A stretch of DNA of 64,000 nt from Sediminicola sp040566555 (GTDB lineage: Bacteria; Bacteroidota; Bacteroidia; Flavobacteriales; Flavobacteriaceae). Both the position numbers and the translations under genes were made by a program. This document shows, piece after piece, positions 1 to 8,300 of the stretch. The notes under the pieces were generated by a model. That model did no database searches. It was not told where the DNA came from and worked only from the letters and a program-made list of their open reading frames with translations. Numbering within the stretch: the stretch's first letter is position 1; every line of letters begins with the position of its first letter. The stretch spans positions 124,001 through 188,000 of the forward strand of contig NZ_JBEWYP010000006.1 in the NCBI RefSeq assembly GCF_040566555.1. Reading direction: 5' to 3'.

Positions 1-296
1 TTTTCGTAAAAATTAAGGCTGACACAGGGAACAAGGGCAATAGGACCTTCCAAAACCCTCATCACCGTGGTCATTGGAATATCTTTGGGGTCCTTAATGA
101 GGTAATACCCCCCACCCTTTCCTTTTTTTGATCCTAAAAAGCCTGTTTTACGCAAGGTTAACAGAATGCTTTCCAAAAATTTTTGTGAAATATTCTCGTG
201 ATTGGCAATTTCAGCAATTTGAACGGGCTCCCTATCTTTTTGGTTGGCCAAAAAGGTGAGCGCCTTTAATCCGTACTTGGTCTTCTTAGAAAGCAT
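1..296 (-). CDS. Rrf2-family transcriptional regulator (3' end beyond window)
   Basis: Reading the minus strand from an ATG at 296 gives 98 residues starting MLSKKTKYGLKALTFLANQK with no stop before the window edge, so the C-terminus is missing. The N-terminal winged helix-turn-helix (about 5-60), the ISQKFLESILLTLRKTGFL recognition-helix region and the following basic GSKKGKGGGYYL wing are typical of Rrf2 proteins (IscR, CymR, NsrR relatives). A cysteine at residue 91 (PCVSL) sits where iron-sulfur or thiol-sensing Rrf2 proteins begin their Cys cluster; the rest of the cluster would be outside the window. It lies 81 bp downstream of the metZ-like gene on the same strand, so by inference it regulates sulfur assimilation, like CymR. 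The ligand cannot be judged from this fragment. Confidence 0.88.
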   Translation of the reverse strand, partial: MLSKKTKYGLKALTFLANQKDREPVQIAEIANHENISQKFLESILLTLRKTGFLGSKKGKGGGYYLIKDPKDIPMTTVMRVLEGPIALVPCVSLNFYE

Positions 297-377
297 ACTA
301 CGAATATAGGAAAATTTGGTATTGCTTGTTGCGCCATAAACTCCCCTTTTTTTCAGCCTATCCCAATACCCAAAGTC

Positions 378-1544
378 TTACGCCAATGCCTGATCAATAT
401 CGGCAATGATGTCATCTATGTGTTCCAGGCCTACGGATACCCTTACCATACCATCTGTTATCCCAGCGCCCAATCGTTCTTCGGTGGTTAACTTGCTATG
501 GGTCGTGGATGCAGGGTGTGTTACAATACTTCTTGCATCACCCAAATTAGCAGACAAGGACAGTAATTTTATGGCATCAAAGAATTTCCTTCCCGCCTCT
601 ACTCCTCCCTTTACATCAAAGGCAACCACACAACCGCCAGCTTTCATTTGCCTTTTGGCGATTTCATATTGGGGGTGCGATTTTAAAAATGGATATTTTA
701 CCCAATTTACCTTGGGATGTTCTTCCAAGAATTGGGCTAGTTTTAAAGCATTCTCACAATGTCGGTCTACCCTTACGGACAAGGTCTCCAAACTTTTAGA
801 TAACACCCAGGCGTTAAAAGGGGATAAAGCCGGACCGGTAATTCGTGAAAAACGATACACTTTTTCCATCAACTCCTTTCCTCCCACAGTAATCCCTGCC
901 AATACACGGCCTTGGCCATCCATAAGTTTGGTCCCGGAATGTATTACGAGATGGGCACCAAATTTCATGGGTTGCTGCAAATATGGGGAAGCAAAACAAT
1001 TGTCCACTATAAAGATCAAATTGTGCTTTTTGGCAATCGCGCCCAATACCTCCAGATCGAGGATATCAACCCCAGGATTGGTAGGCGATTCAGCATAAAG
1101 TATTTTGGTTTTTGGGGTGATTAGGCCCTCAATGGTATCTACCTCATTTATGTTGAAATAACTGGTATTGATATTCCACTTCGGAAAAAATTGGGTAAAG
1201 AGACTATGGGTAGAGCCAAAAACACTTCTACAAGAAATAATATGGTCTCCACTTTCCAAAAGGGCAGCAAAGGTTGAAAAAACAGCTGCCATTCCCGACG
1301 CAAAGGCGAAGCCGTCTTCTGCGCCTTCCATTTTACATACTTTTTCAATAAATTCCGAAGAATTGGGGTTGCTATATCTTGAATATATATTTCTTTCCTT
1401 TTCCTCTGCAAAGGAAGCGCGCATGTCTTCTGCATCCTCAAATACAAAACTGGACGTAAGGTACATGGGCGTTGAATGCTCCAAATACTGACTTCGTTCC
1501 ATTTGTGTGCGAATTGCTTCCGTTTCAAACTGCTTTTTTTTCAT
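378..1544 (-). CDS. metZ: O-succinylhomoserine sulfhydrylase-like PLP enzyme (MetZ-type)
   Basis: This is a Cys/Met-metabolism PLP-dependent enzyme (388 aa, cystathionine gamma-synthase superfamily). The family makes homocysteine from an activated homoserine and sulfide. The PLP lysine is K206 in IHSGTKLMDGQG; the cofactor-binding FASGMAAV and VDNCFASPY motifs are also present. The start is the ATG at 1542-1544; an in-frame TTG at 1550 overlaps the stop of the upstream fusion gene and is less likely. The gap to that stop is only 2 bp, so the two are almost certainly co-translated. A second sulfhydrylase (metY-type) lies upstream in the same operon. The acyl donor (acetyl or succinyl) cannot be read from sequence; given the MetX domain next door, O-acetylhomoserine is at least as likely. 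Confidence 0.88.
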   Translation of the reverse strand: MKKKQFETEAIRTQMERSQYLEHSTPMYLTSSFVFEDAEDMRASFAEEKERNIYSRYSNPNSSEFIEKVCKMEGAEDGFAFASGMAAVFSTFAALLESGDHIISCRSVFGSTHSLFTQFFPKWNINTSYFNINEVDTIEGLITPKTKILYAESPTNPGVDILDLEVLGAIAKKHNLIFIVDNCFASPYLQQPMKFGAHLVIHSGTKLMDGQGRVLAGITVGGKELMEKVYRFSRITGPALSPFNAWVLSKSLETLSVRVDRHCENALKLAQFLEEHPKVNWVKYPFLKSHPQYEIAKRQMKAGGCVVAFDVKGGVEAGRKFFDAIKLLSLSANLGDARSIVTHPASTTHSKLTTEERLGAGITDGMVRVSVGLEHIDDIIADIDQALA

Positions 1545-1546
1545 AA

Positions 1547-4500
1547 TCAACTTTTCTCAGTAATTCGTAATATATCGCCAAACACCCCTCTTGCTGTTAC
1601 TGCCGCACCTGCTCCCGCTCCTTGTATGACCAAGGGTTTTTCACCGTATGATTCCGTGTAAATCTCAATGATAGAGTCAGATCCCTTTACTTGTCCCAAA
1701 GCACTTTCCTTGGGAACCGAGACCAATTTCACCTGCAAGACTCCCTTTTCCTGTTGCAAGTCCCCGGATAGCTCTCCCACATACCGCAACACATGGTTTG
1801 GTTTTTGTTGCTCCTTAATACTCTTGAACTTTTCATCCAACACTTCCAAATGCTGCAAGAAGTCAGAAGCTGTACCTTCCCTCAATTCACTGGGAATCAA
1901 ATTTTGGATCTCAATATCCGAAAATTCATTGCTCAGATCCAGTTCCCTGGCCAAAATAAGTAATTTTCTACCCACGTCATTACCAGAAAGGTCTTCCCTT
2001 GGGTCCGGTTCGGTGAATCCCTTATCCATTGCTTCCTTTAAGATACTTGAAAAAGAGGCATCCTCCTCGGAAAAGGTATTAAAAATATAACTTAAAGAAC
2101 CTGAGAAAACGCCTTTTATCCTAGTGATATTCTCCCCGGACATATGCAATAGCTTTATGGTATCTATCAAAGGCAACCCTGCCCCCACATTGGTCTCATA
2201 AAGGTATTGCTTTTGATGTTTATCCAATTCTTCCCGTAACAATTGATAGAAATCATATCCCAAGGTATTGGCAATTTTATTGGAAGATACCAGGTCGAAT
2301 CCGTTTTCAACGAAGTCGAAATAATGGGCAACAAAATCCTGATTGGCAGTATTGTCTACAGCTATCAAGTTTTCCAAATGATGGTTCCTCGCAAAATCAA
2401 AAACATCCTTTAGTTGGTATTCCATGCCCCTGGAAACTATGTCCGTCTTCCAGTTCTTAGAGACACCCTTGGGATTAAAAAGCACTCTTTTGGAATTTGC
2501 CACGGCAAAAACATTGAGGTTTATCCCATTTCTTTTTTCAATCTTTTTGGAAGATTTCAGTATTTGATCAATGAGGGTTCCTCCAACATTGCCATGTCCA
2601 AAAACAGCAATATTTACCTTTTTACTAATTCCGAAAATCTGGCCGTGCATCACATTAAGGGCCTTGTGCAGGTCTGTCTTTTTTAGGACCAAACTGACAT
2701 TCTTCCCTGATACCGTATTGTTGAACAGCAAAGGAACTATCTGGTTTTTGATCAGCGCATTATAGGGCTTGTGAAAAGTGCTCAAGTCCTCCCCCACAAT
2801 GGAGATGATAGAAACGTCTTCCACCACCGTGATCATACTGATATCCTGCGAATGGAAATCGTGCTCAAATTCCTTTTCCAGGGCCATTTTTGCCAAAACA
2901 GCCTTATCCGTGGCCACTACCAATCCGATCCCCCTTTCAGAAGATCCTTGTGAAATGATGCTCACACTTATTTTATTATCCCCCAAGGCTCTAAAAATTC
3001 GGGCATCCACGCCTACTTTCCCCAAAAGCCCACGTCCTTCCAAATTGATAAGGGACATATGTTCAAAGACGGAAAGTGATTTGATGCCTTCAACATCGGT
3101 TTTTGCGCTTATGAGGGTTCCCTTATTGTCATTATTAAAGGTGTTCAATATTCGCAATGGGATATTTTTCTCAATAAGCGGAATAATGGTCTTGGCGTGC
3201 AGGATGGTGGTCCCAAAATTTGCCAGCTCATTCGCCTCCCCATAGGATAGTTCTGAAATAATTTTGGCATCTGGCACCAAATCCGGATTGGCAGTAAAGA
3301 TCCCATCTACATGGGTATAACTCTGTAACTCCTCGGCATTTAAATAATTGGCCAATAAGGAAGCAGAATAATTACTGCCGTTTCTACCCAGGGTGGTGGT
3401 GGCATTATCGGTATTGGAAGCAATGAACCCAGCTATAACAGGGACGCAATCAGCATCCAATTTCCCAAATTCATAGACCACATTATCCCTGGACAGGCCA
3501 TCCAAAACCTGGGCATCCCCAAAAGAGGCATCGGTCTTTATCAAATTTCTAGAATCCAATAACTTGGCTTTTACACCTCTCCCTACCAATAACTTTGTCA
3601 GCAATTTGGCAGAAATAAGCTCTCCATATGACAAGACTTGGTCCTTGATCTTGGAACTGTAATCCCCCAAAAGAGAAACCCCTTCGAACAATTTCACCAA
3701 TTCTGTAAACTCCTTGGACAGATCTACATTTTTGTAGGTGTGCCTTTGATATTTCTCAAAAGCTTCAAAATCCTTGGCGTAATTCTTCCCATTGGCAGCC
3801 TTTTCCAAAATGGCCTCCAGTTGGTCAGTTGCCTTGTCCCGGGCAGATAATACCACTGTTATTTTTTCTCCATCCTTCACTTTGGAGGTAATGATATCCA
3901 AAACCCTTTCAATTCCTTCCCCATTGGCCAATGATTTCCCCCCAAATTTGAGCACCTTTATCCTCTTGGAATCTCCATTTTGGTCAAAAATCCCTTTTAG
4001 CAATTCCTGAACCTGATCAAACTCTATCAAAAAAGCGTCATGCCCGTGTAGCGAATGGATTTCACCATAGGTCACCTTGCTATTGGCCTGGGCCCATTGT
4101 TTAAAGGTCTCCTTATTTTCCTTTGCGGTAAAGAACAGATCGGAATCTACCCCTATGATATGAATATTGGTATCGCTCTTCTGCAATTTCATAAAGCGGT
4201 CCTCTCCGTCCCTGGTCACATCTATGGTCTTTAATAGTTGGTTGGCAAGTTTGTAGGCCGATAATTGAAACCGCTCCTGCAACTTGTTCCCATGGTGCAG
4301 CAACCAACTTTCCACATTAAACACCTTTAATTCTTCATTGGTGCTCCTTTTAAAACGCTCTTTAAAAGACTCAGGGGTTCGGTAGCACAACATGGCATGC
4401 ATACGGGCATCCTGAACGGGCTGCTTGGAATTCACCAAAAACTGTTCCTGGATCTGACAGTTTGCAATTAACCAATCCGTAGATTTCCAGTCAGACGCAA

Positions 4501-4933
4501 CAGGGATCAGGTGTTCGGTTAGGTTAGGCTTCAATACGGCCATTTCCCAAGCTATACCGCCCCCTAATGATCCCCCGATCAAGGCATATATCCTTTTAAT
4601 ATCCAACAGGTCCAAGCCCTGCAAAAAGATATTGGCAATATCCCTGGCCACAAAATCCTTATAATTATCAATGACAAAACCATCGTACCCATTGCCCGGA
4701 ACATTAAAACAAAGCACCGTATATTTTTTGGTATCTATACACTTATCGTCACCAATTAAGGCAGACCACCAACCGTGTTCCCCGGCCACGTCCGAATTAC
4801 CGGTCAGGGCATGGTTCACCAAGACTATTGGGGCAGAATGCAATTCGGGTCCGAATAACTGATAGGACAAGGAAATATCCAAACTGCTTCCACTGTAGGT
4901 GGTGTAATTTTTAATCTTTAAATGCTTTAACAT
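1547..4933 (-). CDS. Trifunctional fusion: homoserine O-acetyltransferase (MetX) - aspartokinase - homoserine dehydrogenase
   Basis: The protein has 1128 residues and three parts. (a) Residues 1 to about 320 form an alpha/beta-hydrolase acetyltransferase of MetX type: nucleophile elbow IGGSLGGG, acid region GVDSDLFF, catalytic histidine in LHGHDAFLIEF. (b) From about 326 comes an aspartokinase domain (VLKFGGKSLANG, LGRNGSNYSA, THVDGIFTANPDLVPDAK) followed by ACT regulatory domains to about 770. (c) From about 775 comes homoserine dehydrogenase with the FGHGNVGGT nucleotide-binding loop and the later NVGAGLPLI and KGVFSGSLSYIFN segments. It would carry carbon from aspartate to O-acetylhomoserine, bypassing the aspartate-semialdehyde dehydrogenase step, which must be encoded elsewhere. 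The kinase motifs differ from the usual KFGGTS, GGSDY and TDVDG at three positions, so the kinase may be weak or dead. It sits mid-operon between metY and metZ. Confidence 0.9.
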   Translation of the reverse strand: MLKHLKIKNYTTYSGSSLDISLSYQLFGPELHSAPIVLVNHALTGNSDVAGEHGWWSALIGDDKCIDTKKYTVLCFNVPGNGYDGFVIDNYKDFVARDIANIFLQGLDLLDIKRIYALIGGSLGGGIAWEMAVLKPNLTEHLIPVASDWKSTDWLIANCQIQEQFLVNSKQPVQDARMHAMLCYRTPESFKERFKRSTNEELKVFNVESWLLHHGNKLQERFQLSAYKLANQLLKTIDVTRDGEDRFMKLQKSDTNIHIIGVDSDLFFTAKENKETFKQWAQANSKVTYGEIHSLHGHDAFLIEFDQVQELLKGIFDQNGDSKRIKVLKFGGKSLANGEGIERVLDIITSKVKDGEKITVVLSARDKATDQLEAILEKAANGKNYAKDFEAFEKYQRHTYKNVDLSKEFTELVKLFEGVSLLGDYSSKIKDQVLSYGELISAKLLTKLLVGRGVKAKLLDSRNLIKTDASFGDAQVLDGLSRDNVVYEFGKLDADCVPVIAGFIASNTDNATTTLGRNGSNYSASLLANYLNAEELQSYTHVDGIFTANPDLVPDAKIISELSYGEANELANFGTTILHAKTIIPLIEKNIPLRILNTFNNDNKGTLISAKTDVEGIKSLSVFEHMSLINLEGRGLLGKVGVDARIFRALGDNKISVSIISQGSSERGIGLVVATDKAVLAKMALEKEFEHDFHSQDISMITVVEDVSIISIVGEDLSTFHKPYNALIKNQIVPLLFNNTVSGKNVSLVLKKTDLHKALNVMHGQIFGISKKVNIAVFGHGNVGGTLIDQILKSSKKIEKRNGINLNVFAVANSKRVLFNPKGVSKNWKTDIVSRGMEYQLKDVFDFARNHHLENLIAVDNTANQDFVAHYFDFVENGFDLVSSNKIANTLGYDFYQLLREELDKHQKQYLYETNVGAGLPLIDTIKLLHMSGENITRIKGVFSGSLSYIFNTFSEEDASFSSILKEAMDKGFTEPDPREDLSGNDVGRKLLILARELDLSNEFSDIEIQNLIPSELREGTASDFLQHLEVLDEKFKSIKEQQKPNHVLRYVGELSGDLQQEKGVLQVKLVSVPKESALGQVKGSDSIIEIYTESYGEKPLVIQGAGAGAAVTARGVFGDILRITEKS

Positions 4934-4986
4934 AATGTGGTCATCTTAACGTTGACAGGTACTTTTATTTTATTTCCAATAACGTA

Positions 4987-6282
4987 CTAGGCTATTGGAT
5001 TGCTCAATGCGATGGTCTTGAAAGCATGCTCCAAGTCTGACTTTAAATCCTCGAGATTTTCCAGACCTACAGATAATCTAATCAGATCTGTGGTAACGCC
5101 TGTTGATTCCTGGGCGGCAGCATCCAATTGTTGATGCGTGGTACTAGCCGGGTGTATGATCAAAGATTTTGTATCGCCAATATTGGCAAGCAAAGAGAAT
5201 ATTTTGGTTTCATCAGCTATTTTTTTGGCAGACTCAAATCCTCCTTTAACTCCAAAGGTAACAATACTGCTCTGACCTTTAGGTAGGTATTTCTTGGCCA
5301 ATTGGTTGTATTTACTGCTTTCCAATCCTGGATAATTCACCCAAACCACCTCATCACGACTTTCCAGCCATTGGGCCAGTGCCAGTGCATTTTCACTATG
5401 CTTTGCAATTCTAATCTCCAAAGTTTCCAAACCTTGAATAATTTGAAATGCATTAAATGGACTCAATGCCGCTCCGTGATCCCGTAATCCTTCAATCCTG
5501 ACCTTAGCAATAAATGCTGCCGGGCCCAAAGCTTCATGATATACCAGTCCATGGTATCCCGCGGATGGTTCCGTGAACTCAGGGAATTTGCCGCTGCTCC
5601 AATCAAAAGTACCAGCATCTATAATTGCACCACCTAGAGCCGTTCCATTCCCGTTGATAAATTTGGTCAACGAATGGATCACGATATTGGCACCATGGGC
5701 TATAGGATTTAACAAGGCCGGTGTTGCGACCGTATTATCCACAATAAAGGGAATTTTAGCTGCTTTTGCTTCTTTGGATATTGCAGCCAGATCCAGGACA
5801 TCCAATTTAGGATTCCCGAGGGACTCCACAAAAATGGCCCTGGTATTATCTTTAACCGCCTTGCCAAAATTTGCAGGATCAGAAGGGTCTACAAAAGTGG
5901 TAGTGATCCCCAGTCTTGGAAGTGTAACGTTCAATAAATTGTAAGTACCCCCATATAAACTATTGGAGGCCACAATATGGTCGCCCGCTTTTAATAAAAC
6001 CAATAAGGTCGTAGAAATAGCTGCTGTTCCGGAAGCCGTAACCACGGATGCTATTCCGCCTTCCAAAACGGCCAAGCGCTGCTCTAAAATATCATTGGTA
6101 GGGTTATTGATCCTGGTGTAGATGTTCCCAGGCTCCGCCAAAGCAAAAAGATTGGCTGCATGGTCCGAGTCCTTAAATACAAAGGCCGTACTCTGATAGA
6201 TAGGTACTGCTCTTGTTCCTCCATTGGCAGCCACATCGTGGCCTGCATGTAATGCGTTTGTTGAAAATTTTTGATCACTCAT
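4987..6282 (-). CDS. metY: O-acetylhomoserine aminocarboxypropyltransferase/cysteine synthase (MetY)
   Basis: This PLP enzyme of 431 residues (from MSDQKFSTNALHAGHD) belongs to the MetY branch, which condenses O-acetylhomoserine with sulfide to homocysteine. Motifs seen: VTASGTAAIS, VDNTVATPALL and the PLP lysine K207 in IHSLTKFINGNGT. The long central insertion (GLVYHEALGPAAFIAKVR) is typical of MetY rather than MetZ. The chosen start is the ATG at 6280-6282; a longer reading frame to 6348 would run into the untranslated leader that follows the riboswitch. It is the first gene after the SAM-I riboswitch and terminator, and the fusion gene follows after 53 bp. Confidence 0.93.
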   Translation of the reverse strand: MSDQKFSTNALHAGHDVAANGGTRAVPIYQSTAFVFKDSDHAANLFALAEPGNIYTRINNPTNDILEQRLAVLEGGIASVVTASGTAAISTTLLVLLKAGDHIVASNSLYGGTYNLLNVTLPRLGITTTFVDPSDPANFGKAVKDNTRAIFVESLGNPKLDVLDLAAISKEAKAAKIPFIVDNTVATPALLNPIAHGANIVIHSLTKFINGNGTALGGAIIDAGTFDWSSGKFPEFTEPSAGYHGLVYHEALGPAAFIAKVRIEGLRDHGAALSPFNAFQIIQGLETLEIRIAKHSENALALAQWLESRDEVVWVNYPGLESSKYNQLAKKYLPKGQSSIVTFGVKGGFESAKKIADETKIFSLLANIGDTKSLIIHPASTTHQQLDAAAQESTGVTTDLIRLSVGLENLEDLKSDLEHAFKTIALSNPIA

Positions 6283-6374
6283 GATTTTTGTTTTTTTAAT
6301 TGTTAAAACTGAATAAATTAAAAAAGCCAAACCCTGATCCGCGGACAATGCGAATAGGTAAAATCAAAAAAGTT

Positions 6375-6407
6375 AAAAAGAAAAGACAGTTGCCATGGGC
6401 AACCTGT
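6375..6407 (-). terminator. Intrinsic terminator forming the expression platform of the SAM-I riboswitch
   Basis: On the minus strand the arms ACAGGTTGCC and GGCAACTGT pair around an AT-containing loop (one bulged G), followed by CTTTTCTTTTT. It lies 4 nt after the end of the riboswitch aptamer and about 90 nt before the metY start, the arrangement expected for SAM-dependent premature termination. Confidence 0.82.
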
Positions 6408-6411
6408 TTTT

Positions 6412-6518
6412 GTTATCTGTCCCACATAAATTGGGCAGAATTTAGCACCTTCATTGCTTTTGGAGCAAAGGGTTGCTAAGGCTTCATAGGGTCTAATCCC
6501 TCCGCCTTTCTTGATAAC
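6412..6518 (-). promoter_or_regulatory. SAM-I (S-box) riboswitch aptamer
   Basis: Read on the minus strand, the P1 stem GTTATC (6518-6513) pairs exactly with GATAAC (6417-6412). Inside are the hallmark S-box blocks in order: AAGAAAGGCGGAGGGATTAG (start of P2 and kink-turn), CCCTATGAAGCCTTAGCAAC (P2/P3 region), GAAGGTGCTAAATTC (P3/P4 region), then a short P4 hairpin CCCAATTTATGTGGG and ACAGATAAC closing P1. This matches the Rfam SAM family (RF00162) by eye. The transcript reads into metY and the methionine operon, so high SAM should switch the operon off through the adjoining terminator. Confidence 0.93.
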
Positions 6519-6548
6519 TATTCAATACGTGTTTGAACTTTAGGTCTG

Positions 6549-6556
6549 CAAATATA
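6549..6556 (-). promoter_or_regulatory. Bacteroidota -7 promoter box for the met operon leader
   Basis: Minus strand TATATTTG fits the TAnnTTTG -7 consensus and would start RNA about 24 nt before the riboswitch P1 stem. No clear TTG -33 element was seen at the usual distance; the region beyond is the 3' end of metK. Confidence 0.6.
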
Positions 6557-6595
6557 GGTTCGGAAAATTTAAATTTCCTAATCTTTTCAATAAAA

Positions 6596-7852
6596 TTACA
6601 ATTGGAAGGCCGCTTTTACCTTATCTATGGCATCCAATTTTTCCCAAGTGAACAACTCCACTTCCTTTTCGATCCTACCATTATAAGGGGATTCAAAAAC
6701 TTTGTTTACCATTTGTGGCTCTTTGCCCATGTGGCCATAAGCCGCTGTTTCAAAATAGATGGGATTGCGCAGTTTCAATCGCTCTTCGATGGCAAAAGGC
6801 CTCATATCGAACAATTCTCCTACTTTCTTAGCTATCTCCCCATCGCTTAAATTCACTTTAGAGGTACCATAGGTATCTACATAAATGGACGTTGGCTTAA
6901 CCACCCCGATGGCATAACTTACCTGCACCAAGATTTCATCGGCAACTCCTGCCGCTACCAAATTTTTGGCCGCATGACGGGCAGCGTAGGCCGCACTTCT
7001 ATCTACCTTACTTGGATCCTTACCACTGAAGGCGCCACCTCCATGGGCACCTTTTCCACCATAGGTATCCACAATAATCTTTCTTCCGGTTAACCCGGTA
7101 TCCCCATGTGGCCCACCGACAACAAATTTACCGGTTGGGTTGATGTGGTAGTTAATATCATCATCGAACAATACTTGTAACGACTCATGTAATTGGGACT
7201 TTACCTTTGGAATAAGAATGGAAATAATATCTTTTTTTATTTTTTCCAACATTTTATCGTCATCCGCATCAAATTGATCGTGTTGTGTAGAAACTACAAT
7301 GGTATCAATTCGTTGGGGTACATTTTCATTGGAATATTCTATGGTCACCTGCGCCTTTGCATCAGGTCTTAGATAAGTGATTTCTTTATTCTCCCTTCTC
7401 ATCAAAGCCAGTTCCTGGAGGATTTTATGGGAAATATCCAATGCCAAAGGCATGTAATTTTCGGTTTCTTTGGTGGCATACCCAAACATCATTCCCTGGT
7501 CACCTGCCCCCTGCTCTTCTTTAGTACCTCTGTCTACACCTTGATTGATATCCTTGGATTGTTCATGAATCAAGGAAATAACCCCACAGGAATCCCCACT
7601 AAATTGGTATTCCCCTTTGGTGTAACCTATTTTATTGATGACATCCCTTGCTATTTGCTGTAAATCCAAATAGGTATGGCTCTTGACCTCCCCGGCAAGA
7701 ATTACTTGGCCTGTGGTAACCAAAGTCTCACAAGCTACTTTGCTTTCTGAGTCGAAGGCCAAAAAATTGTCCAACAACGCATCGCTAATTTGATCTGCTA
7801 TTTTATCTGGGTGTCCCTCACTTACCGATTCCGAGGTGAATAAATACGCCAT
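6596..7852 (-). CDS. metK: S-adenosylmethionine synthetase
   Basis: This 418-residue enzyme makes SAM from methionine and ATP. Family signatures are plain: FTSESVSEGHPDKIADQISD at the N-terminus, the GAGDQGMMFGYA loop near residue 120, and GGGAFSGKDPSKVDRSAAY in the second half. The start is the ATG at 7850-7852 (MAYLFTSESV); an upstream in-frame TTG at 7861 is not needed. It has its own promoter and a putative SAM-II-type riboswitch about 80 nt upstream. No terminator was found between metK and the met operon promoter that follows it, so some read-through into the SAM-I leader is possible. Confidence 0.97.
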   Translation of the reverse strand: MAYLFTSESVSEGHPDKIADQISDALLDNFLAFDSESKVACETLVTTGQVILAGEVKSHTYLDLQQIARDVINKIGYTKGEYQFSGDSCGVISLIHEQSKDINQGVDRGTKEEQGAGDQGMMFGYATKETENYMPLALDISHKILQELALMRRENKEITYLRPDAKAQVTIEYSNENVPQRIDTIVVSTQHDQFDADDDKMLEKIKKDIISILIPKVKSQLHESLQVLFDDDINYHINPTGKFVVGGPHGDTGLTGRKIIVDTYGGKGAHGGGAFSGKDPSKVDRSAAYAARHAAKNLVAAGVADEILVQVSYAIGVVKPTSIYVDTYGTSKVNLSDGEIAKKVGELFDMRPFAIEERLKLRNPIYFETAAYGHMGKEPQMVNKVFESPYNGRIEKEVELFTWEKLDAIDKVKAAFQL

Positions 7853-7931
7853 AACTTTCAATCATTTTAAATTGAGTTTCCGATTTGACGTAATGTGGTA
7901 AAGAAGTTTACTTACTGAAAGAACTTCAGTA

Positions 7932-8006
7932 GGAACTGCTTTAGCATTTTAAGAATCCGGAACAATTCCGGAACTCGAGGTTGCAATCAGTCAAATCCTT
8001 CCTCTT
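7932..8006 (-). promoter_or_regulatory. Putative SAM-II-type (long-loop) riboswitch upstream of metK
   Basis: On the minus strand GAGG (8004-8001) pairs with CCTC (7980-7977) enclosing AAGGATTTGACTGATTGCAA, which matches the SAM-II L1 pattern (U)GAUUU...AUUGCAA. Downstream AAAATGCTAAAGCAGTTCC corresponds to the conserved 3' segment AAAUG..GCUAAA, and its CAGTT can pair with GACTG in L1 to give the pseudoknot. An extra hairpin (TCCGGAA/TTCCGGA, 7956-7972) separates the halves, as expected for the long-loop variant known from Bacteroidota. Assignment is by eye. Confidence 0.72.
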
Positions 8007-8018
8007 CAAATTGTCGGG

Positions 8019-8048
8019 CAAAAGTAGGAGAATTCAAATTGCCCGCAA
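8019..8048 (-). promoter_or_regulatory. metK promoter (TTG-N19-TAnnTTTG)
   Basis: Minus strand TTG (8048-8046), 19-bp spacer, then TACTTTTG (8026-8019), an exact fit to the Bacteroidota -33/-7 promoter. Transcription would begin around 8013, a few bases before the P1 stem of the putative SAM-II riboswitch, which supports both calls. Confidence 0.75.
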
Positions 8049-8300
8049 AATCTTTAACAACAAATTACACAAGGTTGGATATTTAATGTTCATTTGGGAA
8101 CCATACTTTAATTTATTACCCAAAATGAAATCCAAAACTACGCTTGAATATGGAAATAAGTACTCAATAAACATTCCTATTTTTTTCATCGTATATTCTA
8201 TTAAAGATTTTCACTTCATAACGATATCTTGTATCTTGTGGCCCCCTATCAATTTGAGTAAATAGGTTACATTGAGCACTAATCACAAACAAATAAGACT
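8049..8300. other. Intergenic region without recognisable gene
   Basis: AT-rich stretch between the metK promoter and the deoxynucleoside kinase. A 94-codon open frame (7981-8265, plus) crosses the riboswitch and resembles no family, so it is not called. It presumably holds the kinase promoter, but no TAnnTTTG box on the plus strand is convincing (TATCTTGT at about 8225 is the nearest). Confidence 0.5.

Noticed and set aside
406..1098. 230-residue plus-strand open frame opposite the metZ-like gene
   Set aside because: Shadow frame of a well-supported PLP enzyme on the other strand.
7981..8265. 94-residue open frame upstream of the deoxynucleoside kinase
   Set aside because: Overlaps the metK promoter and putative riboswitch, has low-complexity AT-driven composition and resembles no family.
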